From positions 186,001 to 250,000 of the forward strand of contig NZ_QDKQ01000034.1 in NCBI RefSeq assembly GCF_003116815.1: DNA of 64,000 nucleotides, written 5' to 3'. This document shows positions 8,108-15,432 of this stretch, piece by piece. The translations under genes were made by a program, and so were the position numbers. Each line of letters opens with the position of its first letter. Within the stretch, counting starts at the first letter, position 1. This DNA comes from Caulobacter endophyticus. Its GTDB lineage: Bacteria; Pseudomonadota; Alphaproteobacteria; Caulobacterales; Caulobacteraceae. Under the pieces are notes generated by a model. It was not told the origin of the DNA and did not search any database. It worked only from the letters and a program-made list of their open reading frames with translations.

Positions 8108-8428
8108 GTGCAGGTCACGAGCACCACACAGGACGTCGTCGACACCCTCGTCGACAGCGTCCTCCTTTCCTCTCCGGGCTTTAAGATCGCGGCCATCAAG
8201 GCCGAAGCCCGCGAGATCCGCGGCGCCCCGCAGGGCGTCGTCCAGTTCACCTTCGGCGGTATCGAGTGGAAGCTGGGGGCCGACGCCGCCCACGCCGCCG
8301 CCCAGGATCTTTCCATCGCCGGCGCGGTCATCGAACAGCCCGAGGTCGCCCAGGTCGGCCGCCGGCTGGCCATCGCCGCGTTCCGCGCCAAGGCCGCCGC
8401 CGCCTGCCTGATCGTGCGGGCCGCCTGA
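8108..8428 (+). CDS. hypothetical phage protein
   Basis: 106 residues from a GTG start. The sequence suggests mixed alpha/beta (VVQFTFGGIEWKLG) and an alanine-rich C-terminal helix. It is the first gene after the second operator cluster in a tightly coupled rightward operon; its stop overlaps the next start (TGATG). No family recognised. Confidence 0.55.
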   Translation: MQVTSTTQDVVDTLVDSVLLSSPGFKIAAIKAEAREIRGAPQGVVQFTFGGIEWKLGADAAHAAAQDLSIAGAVIEQPEVAQVGRRLAIAAFRAKAAAACLIVRAA

Positions 8429-8745
8429 TGCCCCAGATCATCAAGCGCGACGTCCCGCCCCCGTTCACGTTGATCCGCGACTGGAGCGGCGGCGCGGAGC
8501 AGCACCAGAGCCTCGACGGCCTGGCGCTGAGGATCCAGGCGATACGCGCCAAGCGCGGCCTGACCATCACGCCCTGCATCGCGGCCTACGACGGCGGCGA
8601 CGAGTTCGAGGGCTTCAACGTCTCGGTCACGCCCCGGGGCGGCTCGCCCGAGTGGGCCGCGACCATCGTCGTTCCGCACGGCCAGCTGGACGCCCTGAAG
8701 GCCGCGATCCAGCGGGCCGCCAAGCCGCTGCAGAGGGCCGCCTGA
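8428..8745 (+). CDS. hypothetical phage protein
   Basis: 105 residues. The start overlaps the preceding stop as TGATG and the end overlaps the next gene the same way, so it is a translated operon member. It begins MPQIIKRDVPPPFTLIRDW and ends in a basic alanine-rich helix. No motif recognised. Confidence 0.55.
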   Translation: MPQIIKRDVPPPFTLIRDWSGGAEQHQSLDGLALRIQAIRAKRGLTITPCIAAYDGGDEFEGFNVSVTPRGGSPEWAATIVVPHGQLDALKAAIQRAAKPLQRAA

Positions 8746-9011
8746 TGGACGACGAGAGCCACGACGCCGAAGTGCTGAACGGCCAGGCCCAGGGCCGCCT
8801 CAAGAGCCTGATCGAACGGGTTGAGCGCCTGGAGATCGATAAGGCCGCGATCCTTGAGGACATCAAGGAGATCTACGCCGAGGGCCAGAGCGCCGGCTTC
8901 GACGCCAAGGTCATGAAGAAGGTCGTTCGCCTGCGGAAGACGGACAAGGCCAAGCGCCAGGAGGAGGACGCGATCCTCGACCTCTACCTGTCCGCTATCG
9001 GCGAGGCCTGA
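8745..9011 (+). CDS. GapR-family DNA-binding protein (DUF2312)
   Basis: 88 residues. The heptad-rich segment LKSLIERVERLEIDKAAILE, DIKEIYAEGQSAGFDAK and VMKKVVRLRK are the signature of GapR/DUF2312 proteins. Chromosomal GapR of Caulobacter clamps overtwisted AT-rich DNA ahead of replication forks and stimulates topoisomerases. This copy lies in a prophage operon, so it is a phage-borne paralogue that may act on phage DNA replication or compete with host GapR. The length matches the family, the start overlaps the upstream stop, and all conserved segments are present. Confidence 0.88.
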   Translation: MDDESHDAEVLNGQAQGRLKSLIERVERLEIDKAAILEDIKEIYAEGQSAGFDAKVMKKVVRLRKTDKAKRQEEDAILDLYLSAIGEA

Positions 9012-9014
9012 CGT

Positions 9015-9131
9015 ATGCGCCGCCGCCCCCGCCGCCACTTCCGCACCTTCACCCCGCGCGCCGTCGCCTTTCTAGGCCTCGGCGCCATCTCTACCGCCCT
9101 CGCGGTCATCGTCTTCATCACGCAGGCCTGA
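9015..9131 (+). CDS. 38-residue single-pass membrane peptide
   Basis: A short frame between the GapR-like and ParB-like genes, too short for most gene callers. It begins with a strongly basic head (MRRRPRRHFRTF) followed by one hydrophobic span (AVAFLGLGAISTALAVIVFI). Basic head plus single span predicts an N-in membrane peptide. It is separated from its neighbours by 3 and 1 bases, as expected of a real operon member. Function unknown. Confidence 0.45.
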   Translation: MRRRPRRHFRTFTPRAVAFLGLGAISTALAVIVFITQA

Positions 9132-9132
9132 C

Positions 9133-11028
9133 ATGGACATTCAACTCGCCTTCCAGAACGCCGACGTTCTCCGCGCCATCATCGCCGCCGGCCCGGGGAT
9201 CCAGCTGGGTCAGCTGGCGGCCGACACCGACCGCGACCAATCCAACCTGCGCCGCACGATCGAGCGGATGGAGAAGGCGGGGATCGTCGCCCGCGAACCG
9301 GGTTCGCTTACGGTCGCCGACGCCGCCCTGCCGATCATCGCCGCCGCCGATATCGCCGAGGGCAAGGCTCCGCCGCCGCCCGCTGGCTTCACCTCGCTGT
9401 TCCACGCCCAGATCGCACCGGACCCGCTGAACCCCCGACGCGATCTGGACAGCGAGGAGTTCAAGGAGCAGCTGGACGAACTGCGCCAGGACATCCTCCA
9501 GAACGGCCTGCTTCAGAACCTGGTCGTGCGCCTGGCCGAGCCCTGCGCCTATGTGAAAGTGCTCGACGACAGCGGCAAGGAACTGCCGCTCTATCGCCTC
9601 GTCTCAGGCGAGCGCCGCTGGCGCGCCCTGCACGCGGCGATCGCGGACGGCGACTGGCCAGACGACCGACCGGTGCCGGTGCAGATCATCGAGACCGACG
9701 ACCTGGGCCATCGCCTCCGCGCTTTCGCCGAGAACAAACAACGGCGTGACCTCTCTCCCGTCGAGGAGGCGCTGTTCTACAAGACGCTCCAGGACCGCGA
9801 CGGCTGGACGACCGAGCAGATCGCCGAGCAGGCCACGGTCAGCCAGCGCCAGGTGCAGCTGCGCCTCCAGCTGCTGTCGCTCTCCGAGCGCGACCAGCAG
9901 CGCATGAGCTTGCCCAAGGAGCACCCCGATCACCTATCGGTGCGCGACGCCAAGAAGAAGCTGCAGGTCGCAAAGCCGGTCACCCTGGCCAAGCCGAGCG
10001 ATCGCCCGGCGATCGAGCGCCTGATCCTGGCTGAGACCCTTTTGAAGTGCGCACGCGAGGGCAACTCTGACGGCTACTACAAGACCGAGATCGCGCACGA
10101 CAACAGCCGCAACATTGTTGAAGGCGAGGCCCTGGCGTCGCTCAAGGCTCAATCCCTCGTCTATCCCAGCGGCCCCGACCTCCAGACCGGCCGGCACTCC
10201 TTGCAGGTCTACTACGCAGCACGCAACTGGCTGAAAGAAGCCTACCGAGACATCGAGGGTGAGCCCGGATCGGTGGAATATCTGTCAGCGGTCGTCACGA
10301 GCATCCTCATAGAGATCTTCGGGCCGGAGGAAGCGGCCGCCGTCACGACGGCGGGGACCTATAAGCTTAGCTGGTTGAACGGCCCATTCGAGCTTTCCGA
10401 GGAGGGCAAGCTGCGGCTTGCGGAGAGCGAGGCCAGAAAGGCCAAGCAGGAGGCCGAGGCCGCTGAACGGGCCAGCGAAAGCAAACGCCTTCTAGCCGCC
10501 GGCGCGACCGCTCAAGCGATTATGGAAGAGGTCGAGGCCTCGTTGGCGACGCGAACCGAGTTCGCCGCCGTCGACGGCCGACTGGCCCTCGTCATGGAAA
10601 CCGCCGAGGCTCCACTCCCATGGGGGATGCGTGCCGACGGAGCCGTGGTCTCGGCCAACGGCTCCGTCGTTATCACCGGGAAGCTGGGCGCGGAGATGTC
10701 GAACGCCCGCCTGCGAGCCATGGTGGCCGGCCTGAACGCCGCCGCCGGGCTTCTGACGCCGCCCGAAGCGAGCACGGAGCGCATTTGGCCCCGCAGCGCT
10801 TTCGTGCAGGCCATGGCCGCCCACCTCGGCGACGGCGACGAGTTCATGCCGGAAGACCAGGCCGCCGCCTACGCCCGCGAAACGCTGGAGATCATGCTGA
10901 AGGGGCGAGGCGTTGTGTACGGCGCCGAGCCGATCACCTGGGACGGGGATCTCGCCGCCAGCCTGGTCGACGATCGGCTTGCCCAGCGCGGTCACTTCGA
11001 ACCGGCGCTCTTCGATGAGGAGGCCTGA
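9133..11028 (+). CDS. phage ParB-like protein with N-terminal winged helix
   Basis: 631 residues. Residues 1-75 look like a MarR-type winged helix (LGQLAADTDRDQSNLRRTIE, RMEKAGIVARE). A ParB/Spo0J N-terminal domain follows: NPRRDL near 98, GLLQNLVVR, the nucleotide-binding box SGERRWRALHAAI near 158, then ENKQRRDLSPVEEA and an HTH (WTTEQIAEQATVSQRQVQ). ParB boxes bind CTP in partition proteins. The C-terminal half has a coiled-coil stretch and an unrecognised globular region. No parA is nearby, so a transcriptional or nucleoprotein role is as likely as partition. Phage ParB-like proteins of this size occur in alphaproteobacterial prophages. Confidence 0.75.
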   Translation: MDIQLAFQNADVLRAIIAAGPGIQLGQLAADTDRDQSNLRRTIERMEKAGIVAREPGSLTVADAALPIIAAADIAEGKAPPPPAGFTSLFHAQIAPDPLNPRRDLDSEEFKEQLDELRQDILQNGLLQNLVVRLAEPCAYVKVLDDSGKELPLYRLVSGERRWRALHAAIADGDWPDDRPVPVQIIETDDLGHRLRAFAENKQRRDLSPVEEALFYKTLQDRDGWTTEQIAEQATVSQRQVQLRLQLLSLSERDQQRMSLPKEHPDHLSVRDAKKKLQVAKPVTLAKPSDRPAIERLILAETLLKCAREGNSDGYYKTEIAHDNSRNIVEGEALASLKAQSLVYPSGPDLQTGRHSLQVYYAARNWLKEAYRDIEGEPGSVEYLSAVVTSILIEIFGPEEAAAVTTAGTYKLSWLNGPFELSEEGKLRLAESEARKAKQEAEAAERASESKRLLAAGATAQAIMEEVEASLATRTEFAAVDGRLALVMETAEAPLPWGMRADGAVVSANGSVVITGKLGAEMSNARLRAMVAGLNAAAGLLTPPEASTERIWPRSAFVQAMAAHLGDGDEFMPEDQAAAYARETLEIMLKGRGVVYGAEPITWDGDLAASLVDDRLAQRGHFEPALFDEEA

Positions 11029-11031
11029 TCC

Positions 11032-11226
11032 ATGGATCCCCTCCTGACCGTCCTCGCCATCGCCGTGGTCGGCATCTGGGCGGCCGCTTCGGCCTACCTG
11101 CTCGATGTCGCCACCGAGGCCGCCGACCAGGAATGCCGCCCGCTGGACGCCTTCGACTGGCTCCAGATCGCCCTCGGGCCAATCACCTACATCACCATTC
11201 TGATGGAGAGCCGCCGTGACCGATAA
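11032..11226 (+). CDS. small membrane protein
   Basis: 64 residues with one clear N-terminal membrane span (LLTVLAIAVVGIWAAASAYL) and a second moderately hydrophobic stretch near the C-terminus (LQIALGPITYITILM). The stop overlaps the GTG of the next gene. Function unknown; possibly superinfection exclusion, but that is a guess from location only. Confidence 0.5.
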   Translation: MDPLLTVLAIAVVGIWAAASAYLLDVATEAADQECRPLDAFDWLQIALGPITYITILMESRRDR

Positions 11227-11719
11227 GGCCAGCCTGAAGACCCTGCCGCTCGCCGAGGCCGTCCGCCAGGTCGCGGCCTGGATGGAAGACTGCGAAGATC
11301 TCCTCGGCTTGAAGCCCGACCGCGATCTTCCCCGGCCGCCCTTCCGCCTGGACGAGGCCTGGGTGGTCGTGCGCCTCGCCGCAGACCAACTGGCCGTGCC
11401 CACCAAGGGCGAAATCCCCCACCAGCTGGTCGGCATCGCCCAGCTCCTGGAGATCGAGCGCGGTCCCGACTTCCCCGCCCGCCGCGCCGTTCTGCTGGAA
11501 GCGGCCCGCCAGCTGTCGGTCGCCCTGGCGCTGACGGACGAGCACCGCGCCGCGCTCCGCATCCGGATCGGCAAGATCGTCGCGCCGTGGGCCTGGAGCC
11601 CCCTCGGCATCATCGAGCACCCCGAGCGCTCGCAGATCGCCCGAGACGAAGCGGTCGCGCAGGCCGACGAGATCCTGGGGGTGCTGGTCGCCATCACGGC
11701 TGCGCAGGTGCCGGCATGA
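11216..11719 (+). CDS. hypothetical phage protein
   Basis: 167 residues from a GTG that overlaps the end of the membrane-protein gene by 11 bases. Mostly helical, with no cysteine cluster or nucleotide motif. Its stop overlaps the next ATG. Part of the rightward lysogenic operon; function not recognised. Confidence 0.55.
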   Translation: MTDKASLKTLPLAEAVRQVAAWMEDCEDLLGLKPDRDLPRPPFRLDEAWVVVRLAADQLAVPTKGEIPHQLVGIAQLLEIERGPDFPARRAVLLEAARQLSVALALTDEHRAALRIRIGKIVAPWAWSPLGIIEHPERSQIARDEAVAQADEILGVLVAITAAQVPA

Positions 11720-11994
11720 TGAAGTTGGACCACATCGTCGACGCCACGGTGGTCGAGTCTGAGAAGATCGCCGCCCAGGCGCAGACCGCAGGCGTGGGGC
11801 TCGGCTTCCCCACGCACGTCGCCGGCGTCCCTATCTTGCTCGACGCGCTCGCCATCGCCGCCGCCGAGATGATCGGCCCGATCGTTCCCGACACCGACGT
11901 GATCGCCACCGGGCGGCTCCTGGCCGAACAGTTCGGCGAGATGCTGGCCGTTCGCTGCGAGCAGGTCCGCGCGAGGGCAAGGGGCACGGCATGA
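11716..11994 (+). CDS. hypothetical phage protein
   Basis: 92 residues, beginning MMKLDHIVDATVVESEKIAA; overlaps both neighbours by four bases (ATGA). Helical and rather acidic in the middle. No family recognised; retained because of its tight translational coupling on both sides. Confidence 0.5.
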   Translation: MMKLDHIVDATVVESEKIAAQAQTAGVGLGFPTHVAGVPILLDALAIAAAEMIGPIVPDTDVIATGRLLAEQFGEMLAVRCEQVRARARGTA

Positions 11995-12689
11995 GCAAAC
12001 GCGATCGCATCGCAGCCCTGTGCCGCGCCCTGGCCGCCAAGACGGTGGCCAACGGCTGCACCGAGGCCGAGGCCCTGGCGGCCGCCGAGAAACTGGCCGT
12101 GCTCCTCGCCGAGCACAACATGGAGCTCGACGAGGCCGAGATGCGCGCGACGCCGATCGACCGCTTCACCGGCTCGGTGGGCAGCGAAGTCGGCGAGCGC
12201 CTGCCTCGCATCGCGACGGCGATCGGCCAGCTGACCGGCGCGACCAGCTGGCGCTCGCTGGCCGGCGTCTACCCGGTCCAGATCAACTTCTTCGGCCTGG
12301 AGCACGAGGTCCAGGTGGCGCGCTATCTGCTGGAGATCTGCGCCCGCGCTCTCCGCGACGCCTGCGAGCGGCAGAACCGCGATCTGGCGCTCCTCCGGCC
12401 GATCATCCGCCGCGCGAGGATGCAGGCCTATCTCGACGGCATGGCCGACCGCCTGGCCGAACGCATCCGCGCGATGAAGCCGCCGGCGCCCACCGGCACC
12501 GGCCTCGTCGTGCTCCGCAACCAGCTGGTCGACGCCGCGCTGGCCGAGGCCGGGATCCAGCTGCAGGACATGCGCCGCAGATCCAGCCGCGACTACGACC
12601 CGGCCTACGGCCACGGCCGCCTCGCCGGCGACGGCGTGTCGCTCAATGCCGGTGTCACTAGCCAGAACCCGCAGCGAGCCCTGCGATGA
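11991..12689 (+). CDS. DUF2786-type phage protein
   Basis: 232 residues. The N-terminal 50 residues (RIAALCRALAAKTVANGCTE, AEALAAAEKLAVLLAEHNME) match the DUF2786 pattern: a short helical domain with a turn rich in small residues before EA..A...A..L...H. It is followed by a domain (INFFGLEHEVQVARYLLEIC) that accompanies DUF2786 in phage and plasmid proteins. Biochemical role unknown. It overlaps the gene before it and the excisionase gene after it. Confidence 0.68.
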   Translation: MSKRDRIAALCRALAAKTVANGCTEAEALAAAEKLAVLLAEHNMELDEAEMRATPIDRFTGSVGSEVGERLPRIATAIGQLTGATSWRSLAGVYPVQINFFGLEHEVQVARYLLEICARALRDACERQNRDLALLRPIIRRARMQAYLDGMADRLAERIRAMKPPAPTGTGLVVLRNQLVDAALAEAGIQLQDMRRRSSRDYDPAYGHGRLAGDGVSLNAGVTSQNPQRALR

Positions 12690-13027
12690 CCACCGATCAG
12701 TCCCAGAACTTCGCCTATCTAGGCCCAACGACGGAGGCCCGCTTCGCCGCGGCCTTTGCCGTGGCGGCCGTCATCACCGCCAAAGCCGCCAGTGAACTGC
12801 TGGGGCTTGACGTCGAGACCCTGTCCGCGATGACTGACGACGGGGTAATCAGGGCTGTTCGCAAAGGCCGGGTGCGCTCCTATACCGAGCGGGATCTCCG
12901 CACCTACCTGATCGAGGGCCCTGATGCGCGCGCGGCGTCTGATCGAGAACCGAGGGCCAAGGCCGCGCCCGTCCGAACGGGAAAGGTCGTGCCATTCTCG
13001 GCCCGCAAGGGAGCCAAGGCCCGCTAG
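12686..13027 (+). CDS. probable excisionase / MerR-like HTH protein
   Basis: 113 residues. Residues about 30-75 (ITAKAASELLGLDVETLSAM, TDDGVIRAVRKGRVRSY) form a MerR/Xis-like winged helix ending in a wing rich in arginine, then ERDLRTYL. The position directly before the integrase (9-base gap) is typical of recombination directionality factors, which bend attachment-site DNA to favour excision. The basic tail fits DNA binding. It could instead be a simple regulator. Confidence 0.62.
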   Translation: MTTDQSQNFAYLGPTTEARFAAAFAVAAVITAKAASELLGLDVETLSAMTDDGVIRAVRKGRVRSYTERDLRTYLIEGPDARAASDREPRAKAAPVRTGKVVPFSARKGAKAR

Positions 13028-13036
13028 GCCTCGTAC

Positions 13037-14191
13037 ATGAGCGTTTATCTACCCAAGAAGAGCCGCTTCTACGCCTACGACTTCGTGAAGGGCGGCAAGC
13101 GCTACACCGGCTCCACCGGCGTCGAGACCCTGCGCAAAGCCCAGGAAGTCGAGCGCAAGATCCGCAACGACGTAGCCCTGGGCCTGCACGACACCCAGGC
13201 CGGCATGACCCTCGACCAGGGCGCCGGCCAGTGGTGGGCCGAAGTCGGCCAACACCTCGGCACAGCCGAGGACGCTGAGCGACGGATCGAGATCCTGCTA
13301 CGGCTCATCGGCAAGGAAACCCGCCTCGTCGAGATCACCACGCGCACAATCGCCCGCGCGATCGAGAAGCGCCGTGGCGAGACCTACGCCAAGGGCAAGG
13401 ACCGCCCCGGCGCCCCGGCCAAGCGCTATCCGATCTCCAACGCCACGGTGAACGCCGACATCATCGTCACCCTGCGCCGGATCCTGCGGCGGGCAGAGGT
13501 GGTGTGGGAGGTGAAGCCCATGCCCGCGATCGACTGGAAGGTGCTGACCCTGAAAGAGCCCGAACCGGAGATCCGGCTCTACACGGCCAAGCAGCGCGCG
13601 GCCTGGTCGGCCGGCTGCGATGTCGCCTGCCGCTTCCCGTTGAAGATGCTCATCCGTTACGGCCTGCGTCTCAACGAACTGTTCTTCCCGCCCGAGGCCT
13701 ACCTGCCCGCCGATGAGGAGTTCGGCCCGCGCCTCGCCATCAACAAGCGCAAGCGCGGCGTCATGCTGCTGCCCCTGCGTGAGGACGACGCCCGCGAGAT
13801 CGCCGCCCGCGTCAGCCGCGCCCAGGCGCTGGGCCTGGAAAGCATCTGGTACGAGGAAGAGGCCCAGCCGGCCCGTGGGCGCTACAAGGCCAAGAAGCCC
13901 GGCGACCCCATCACGTACTACGGCCTCGCCCAGCGGCTCAAGAACGGCGCCAAGCGGGCCGGCCTGAAGATGCCGCGCTTGATCCACGGCGCCCGCCACC
14001 ACGCCGGCACCGTCATGCTCGGCAAGACGGGAAACCTGAAGCTCACCCAGCAGCTGCTAGGCCACGCCGACATCAAGTCGACGCTGCGATACGCCCACGC
14101 CCTGGAGAGCGACCTGCGCGCCGCGCTGGAAGACGACGGGCTGACCAAAGCTGCGCCGGGCAGCGCGCACGCCCGCCGCAAGGCCCGCTGA
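13037..14191 (+). CDS. prophage tyrosine recombinase integrase
   Basis: 384 residues. The N-terminal part (FYAYDFVKGGKRYTGSTG) is an arm-binding domain of three strands. The catalytic domain has the expected residues: Arg in IRYGLRLNELFF (about 206), HGARHHAGT (about 316-324, the H-x-x-R pair), and LLGHADIKSTLRYAH with the second His and the nucleophile Tyr near 352. It integrates and excises the prophage. The tRNA-Arg(CCU) fragment 540 bases downstream is its likely attachment site. Confidence 0.9.
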   Translation: MSVYLPKKSRFYAYDFVKGGKRYTGSTGVETLRKAQEVERKIRNDVALGLHDTQAGMTLDQGAGQWWAEVGQHLGTAEDAERRIEILLRLIGKETRLVEITTRTIARAIEKRRGETYAKGKDRPGAPAKRYPISNATVNADIIVTLRRILRRAEVVWEVKPMPAIDWKVLTLKEPEPEIRLYTAKQRAAWSAGCDVACRFPLKMLIRYGLRLNELFFPPEAYLPADEEFGPRLAINKRKRGVMLLPLREDDAREIAARVSRAQALGLESIWYEEEAQPARGRYKAKKPGDPITYYGLAQRLKNGAKRAGLKMPRLIHGARHHAGTVMLGKTGNLKLTQQLLGHADIKSTLRYAHALESDLRAALEDDGLTKAAPGSAHARRKAR

Positions 14192-14201
14192 CGCTCGTCG
14201 C

Positions 14202-14612
14202 TCAGTCCAACATGCCCATGGCCCGAGCTTCAGCTTCGACTGTAGCGTTGCCCCGGTAGTTGGCGTTGAGATAAATCGGGACCTTGAACGACACGCGGTG
14301 TGTATGTTCCGACTTGCTGGCGGCCACGTCCTCTATCCCTGCGGACCCGCCGAGCGACACCTTCAGGACAGAAGCGACTTTCAACTCCCCGCCGATTTTG
14401 GCGTCGCCGCGCTTGCGGGTCTCGCCATTCTCGCTCACGACAATCGAGACGTCGAAGTTGATCTCGTTCCGCTCCAGGACGTTCTTCTTATCTATGTCAT
14501 TTGGGTTGACCGCAGCGTAGTTCCTGGCCCTCACTCGCGCCCGATCCACACCCAAGGCGATCTCGTACACCGTCGCCTCAATAAACTCGCTGAGAAGCAA
14601 GGCCCCCTCCAT
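14202..14612 (-). CDS. small conserved hypothetical protein (trypco2-like pattern)
   Basis: 136 residues on the opposite strand to the integrase. It begins MEGALLLSEFIEATVYEIAL and then has beta strands (INFDVSIVVSENGETRKRGD, KVSLGGSAGIED). The opening LSEFI..T..EIA.GV..A resembles short proteins found near trypsin-like and defence genes (trypsin-co-occurring domain 2). That match is from memory of the pattern only. It lies between integrase and attachment site, the usual place for a prophage accessory (moron) gene. Confidence 0.5.
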   Translation of the reverse strand: MEGALLLSEFIEATVYEIALGVDRARVRARNYAAVNPNDIDKKNVLERNEINFDVSIVVSENGETRKRGDAKIGGELKVASVLKVSLGGSAGIEDVAASKSEHTHRVSFKVPIYLNANYRGNATVEAEARAMGMLD

Positions 14613-14685
14613 CCGCTCGTTGCCTTGGAAATCCTAGCGCATGGTCGACAGTCCCGGAATAGTCCCGGACTTCGGAGCCGCCGAT

Positions 14686-14719
14686 CCAGCAAAGCCTTTA
14701 TGGGTAAGGGCTTTGCTGG
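14686..14719. repeat. inverted repeat beside the attachment site
   Basis: CCAGCAAAGCC (14686-14696) and its complement at 14709-14719 form an 11-bp stem with a 12-base loop. Just before it, GTCCCGGA occurs twice (about 14651 and 14662). The location between integrase and tRNA core suggests integrase/excisionase arm sites or a terminator of the integrase operon; no T-run follows. Confidence 0.4.
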
Positions 14720-14733
14720 GCTAGACCGCCGTC

Positions 14734-14778
14734 TTCCTAAAGCGAAGGTCGGGGGTTCGAGTCCCTCCCGGGCCGCCA
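14734..14778 (+). other. attachment-site core: 3' half of tRNA-Arg(CCU)
   Basis: The bases fold as the 3' part of a tRNA: anticodon loop TTCCTAA (anticodon CCT), stem strand AGCGA, variable AGGTC, T arm GGGGG-TTCGAGT-CCCTC, acceptor strand CCGGGCC, discriminator G and CCA. The preceding bases do not pair with the anticodon-stem or acceptor strands, so the 5' half is absent. This is the duplicated tRNA 3' end left by site-specific integration; the intact gene should lie at the other prophage end, left of this window. Confidence 0.8.
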
Positions 14779-14803
14779 TGCGGCTTTGTCGTTGTCGGCA
14801 CAA

Positions 14804-14862
14804 GTTAGAACTGTCCCGATTCCAAGCTAAGACTGTCAAAAATGCGACTCAATCGCATTTAG
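14804..14862. repeat. TAAGTT-family edge repeat, copy 1
   Basis: Two tandem 14-mers, AAGTTAGAACTGTC and AAGCTAAGACTGTC (11 of 14 identical, 20 bases apart), are followed by a 26-base element (14837-14862) built on TGCGAnnnnATCGCA. The 26-base element recurs at 41351-41376 in the same orientation with 20 of 26 identities. It lies immediately after the prophage scar and before the defence island. Confidence 0.5.
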
Positions 14863-15006
14863 GTGGGCGTAGCCGCCTTGAGAGCTTCCATGAGCCCACA
14901 AGGTCTGGAAACTCGGAAAGCTTGAAGCTGACAAATTTTGAAGGCATACGTTTTCTACGGCCACTGGCCGCGGGACCATGGTCCTTGCCCCGCAAGGGGT
15001 GACAAG

Positions 15007-15030
15007 GCCCGGCGGCAACGCCGGGCTTTT
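15007..15030 (+). terminator. rho-independent terminator
   Basis: An 8-bp GC stem (GCCCGGCG/CGCCGGGC) closed by a GCAA tetraloop and followed by TTTTCATTT. It reads on the plus strand, but no gene directly upstream on that strand ends here, so it may belong to sequence displaced by insertions. Confidence 0.65.
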
Positions 15031-15432
15031 CATTTGTTGACGCCGTATTGCCCCGGCTCAGCCATCCTGACGCCCGCTACGCGCCAACAGCCGACGTTGG
15101 CGCACCTCCGGTTCCCGGACACTCAGTTGCAGTCGTAGTCGAATGACTACGGCAACCCTCTCGACACCGTGGCATACGAGCGCTACCGCGACTTTAAGCG
15201 TTGTCGTGACAAATGCGGTGATTGCGCAGGGTTCCTCGGCGAGGCTAGTTAGGAGACCGAAAGAGGCGATGATGTTGTTCTGGTTGCATTCGCCTTCTCA
15301 AAGACTCGACCCAGAGCTTCAGCGCAGGCATGCTCGCGTTCCGATGGGGGATACGTTCAGCAGTTTAACGGTAGCAACGCCTGGCCAGTCTGGCTGGTCG
15401 GCGGACAGCTATTTCGCGTCGGGTGACCAGGC

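Larger units (their letters stand above)
14779..15432. other. 654-base non-coding stretch at the island's left edge
   Basis: No convincing gene. It contains the TAAGTT-type repeat unit (14804-14862), a rho-independent terminator (15007-15030) and a hairpin with 8-bp arms GCGCCAAC/GTTGGCGC (15081-15103). A 97-codon frame at 15143-15436 ends in an ATGA overlap with the next gene but lacks a ribosome site and has poor composition, so I do not call it. Confidence 0.5.

Noticed and set aside
14531..14839. Minus-strand frame containing MAAREGLEPPTF
   Set aside because: This peptide is the well-known antisense translation of a tRNA 3' end; the bases are the tRNA-Arg attachment core.
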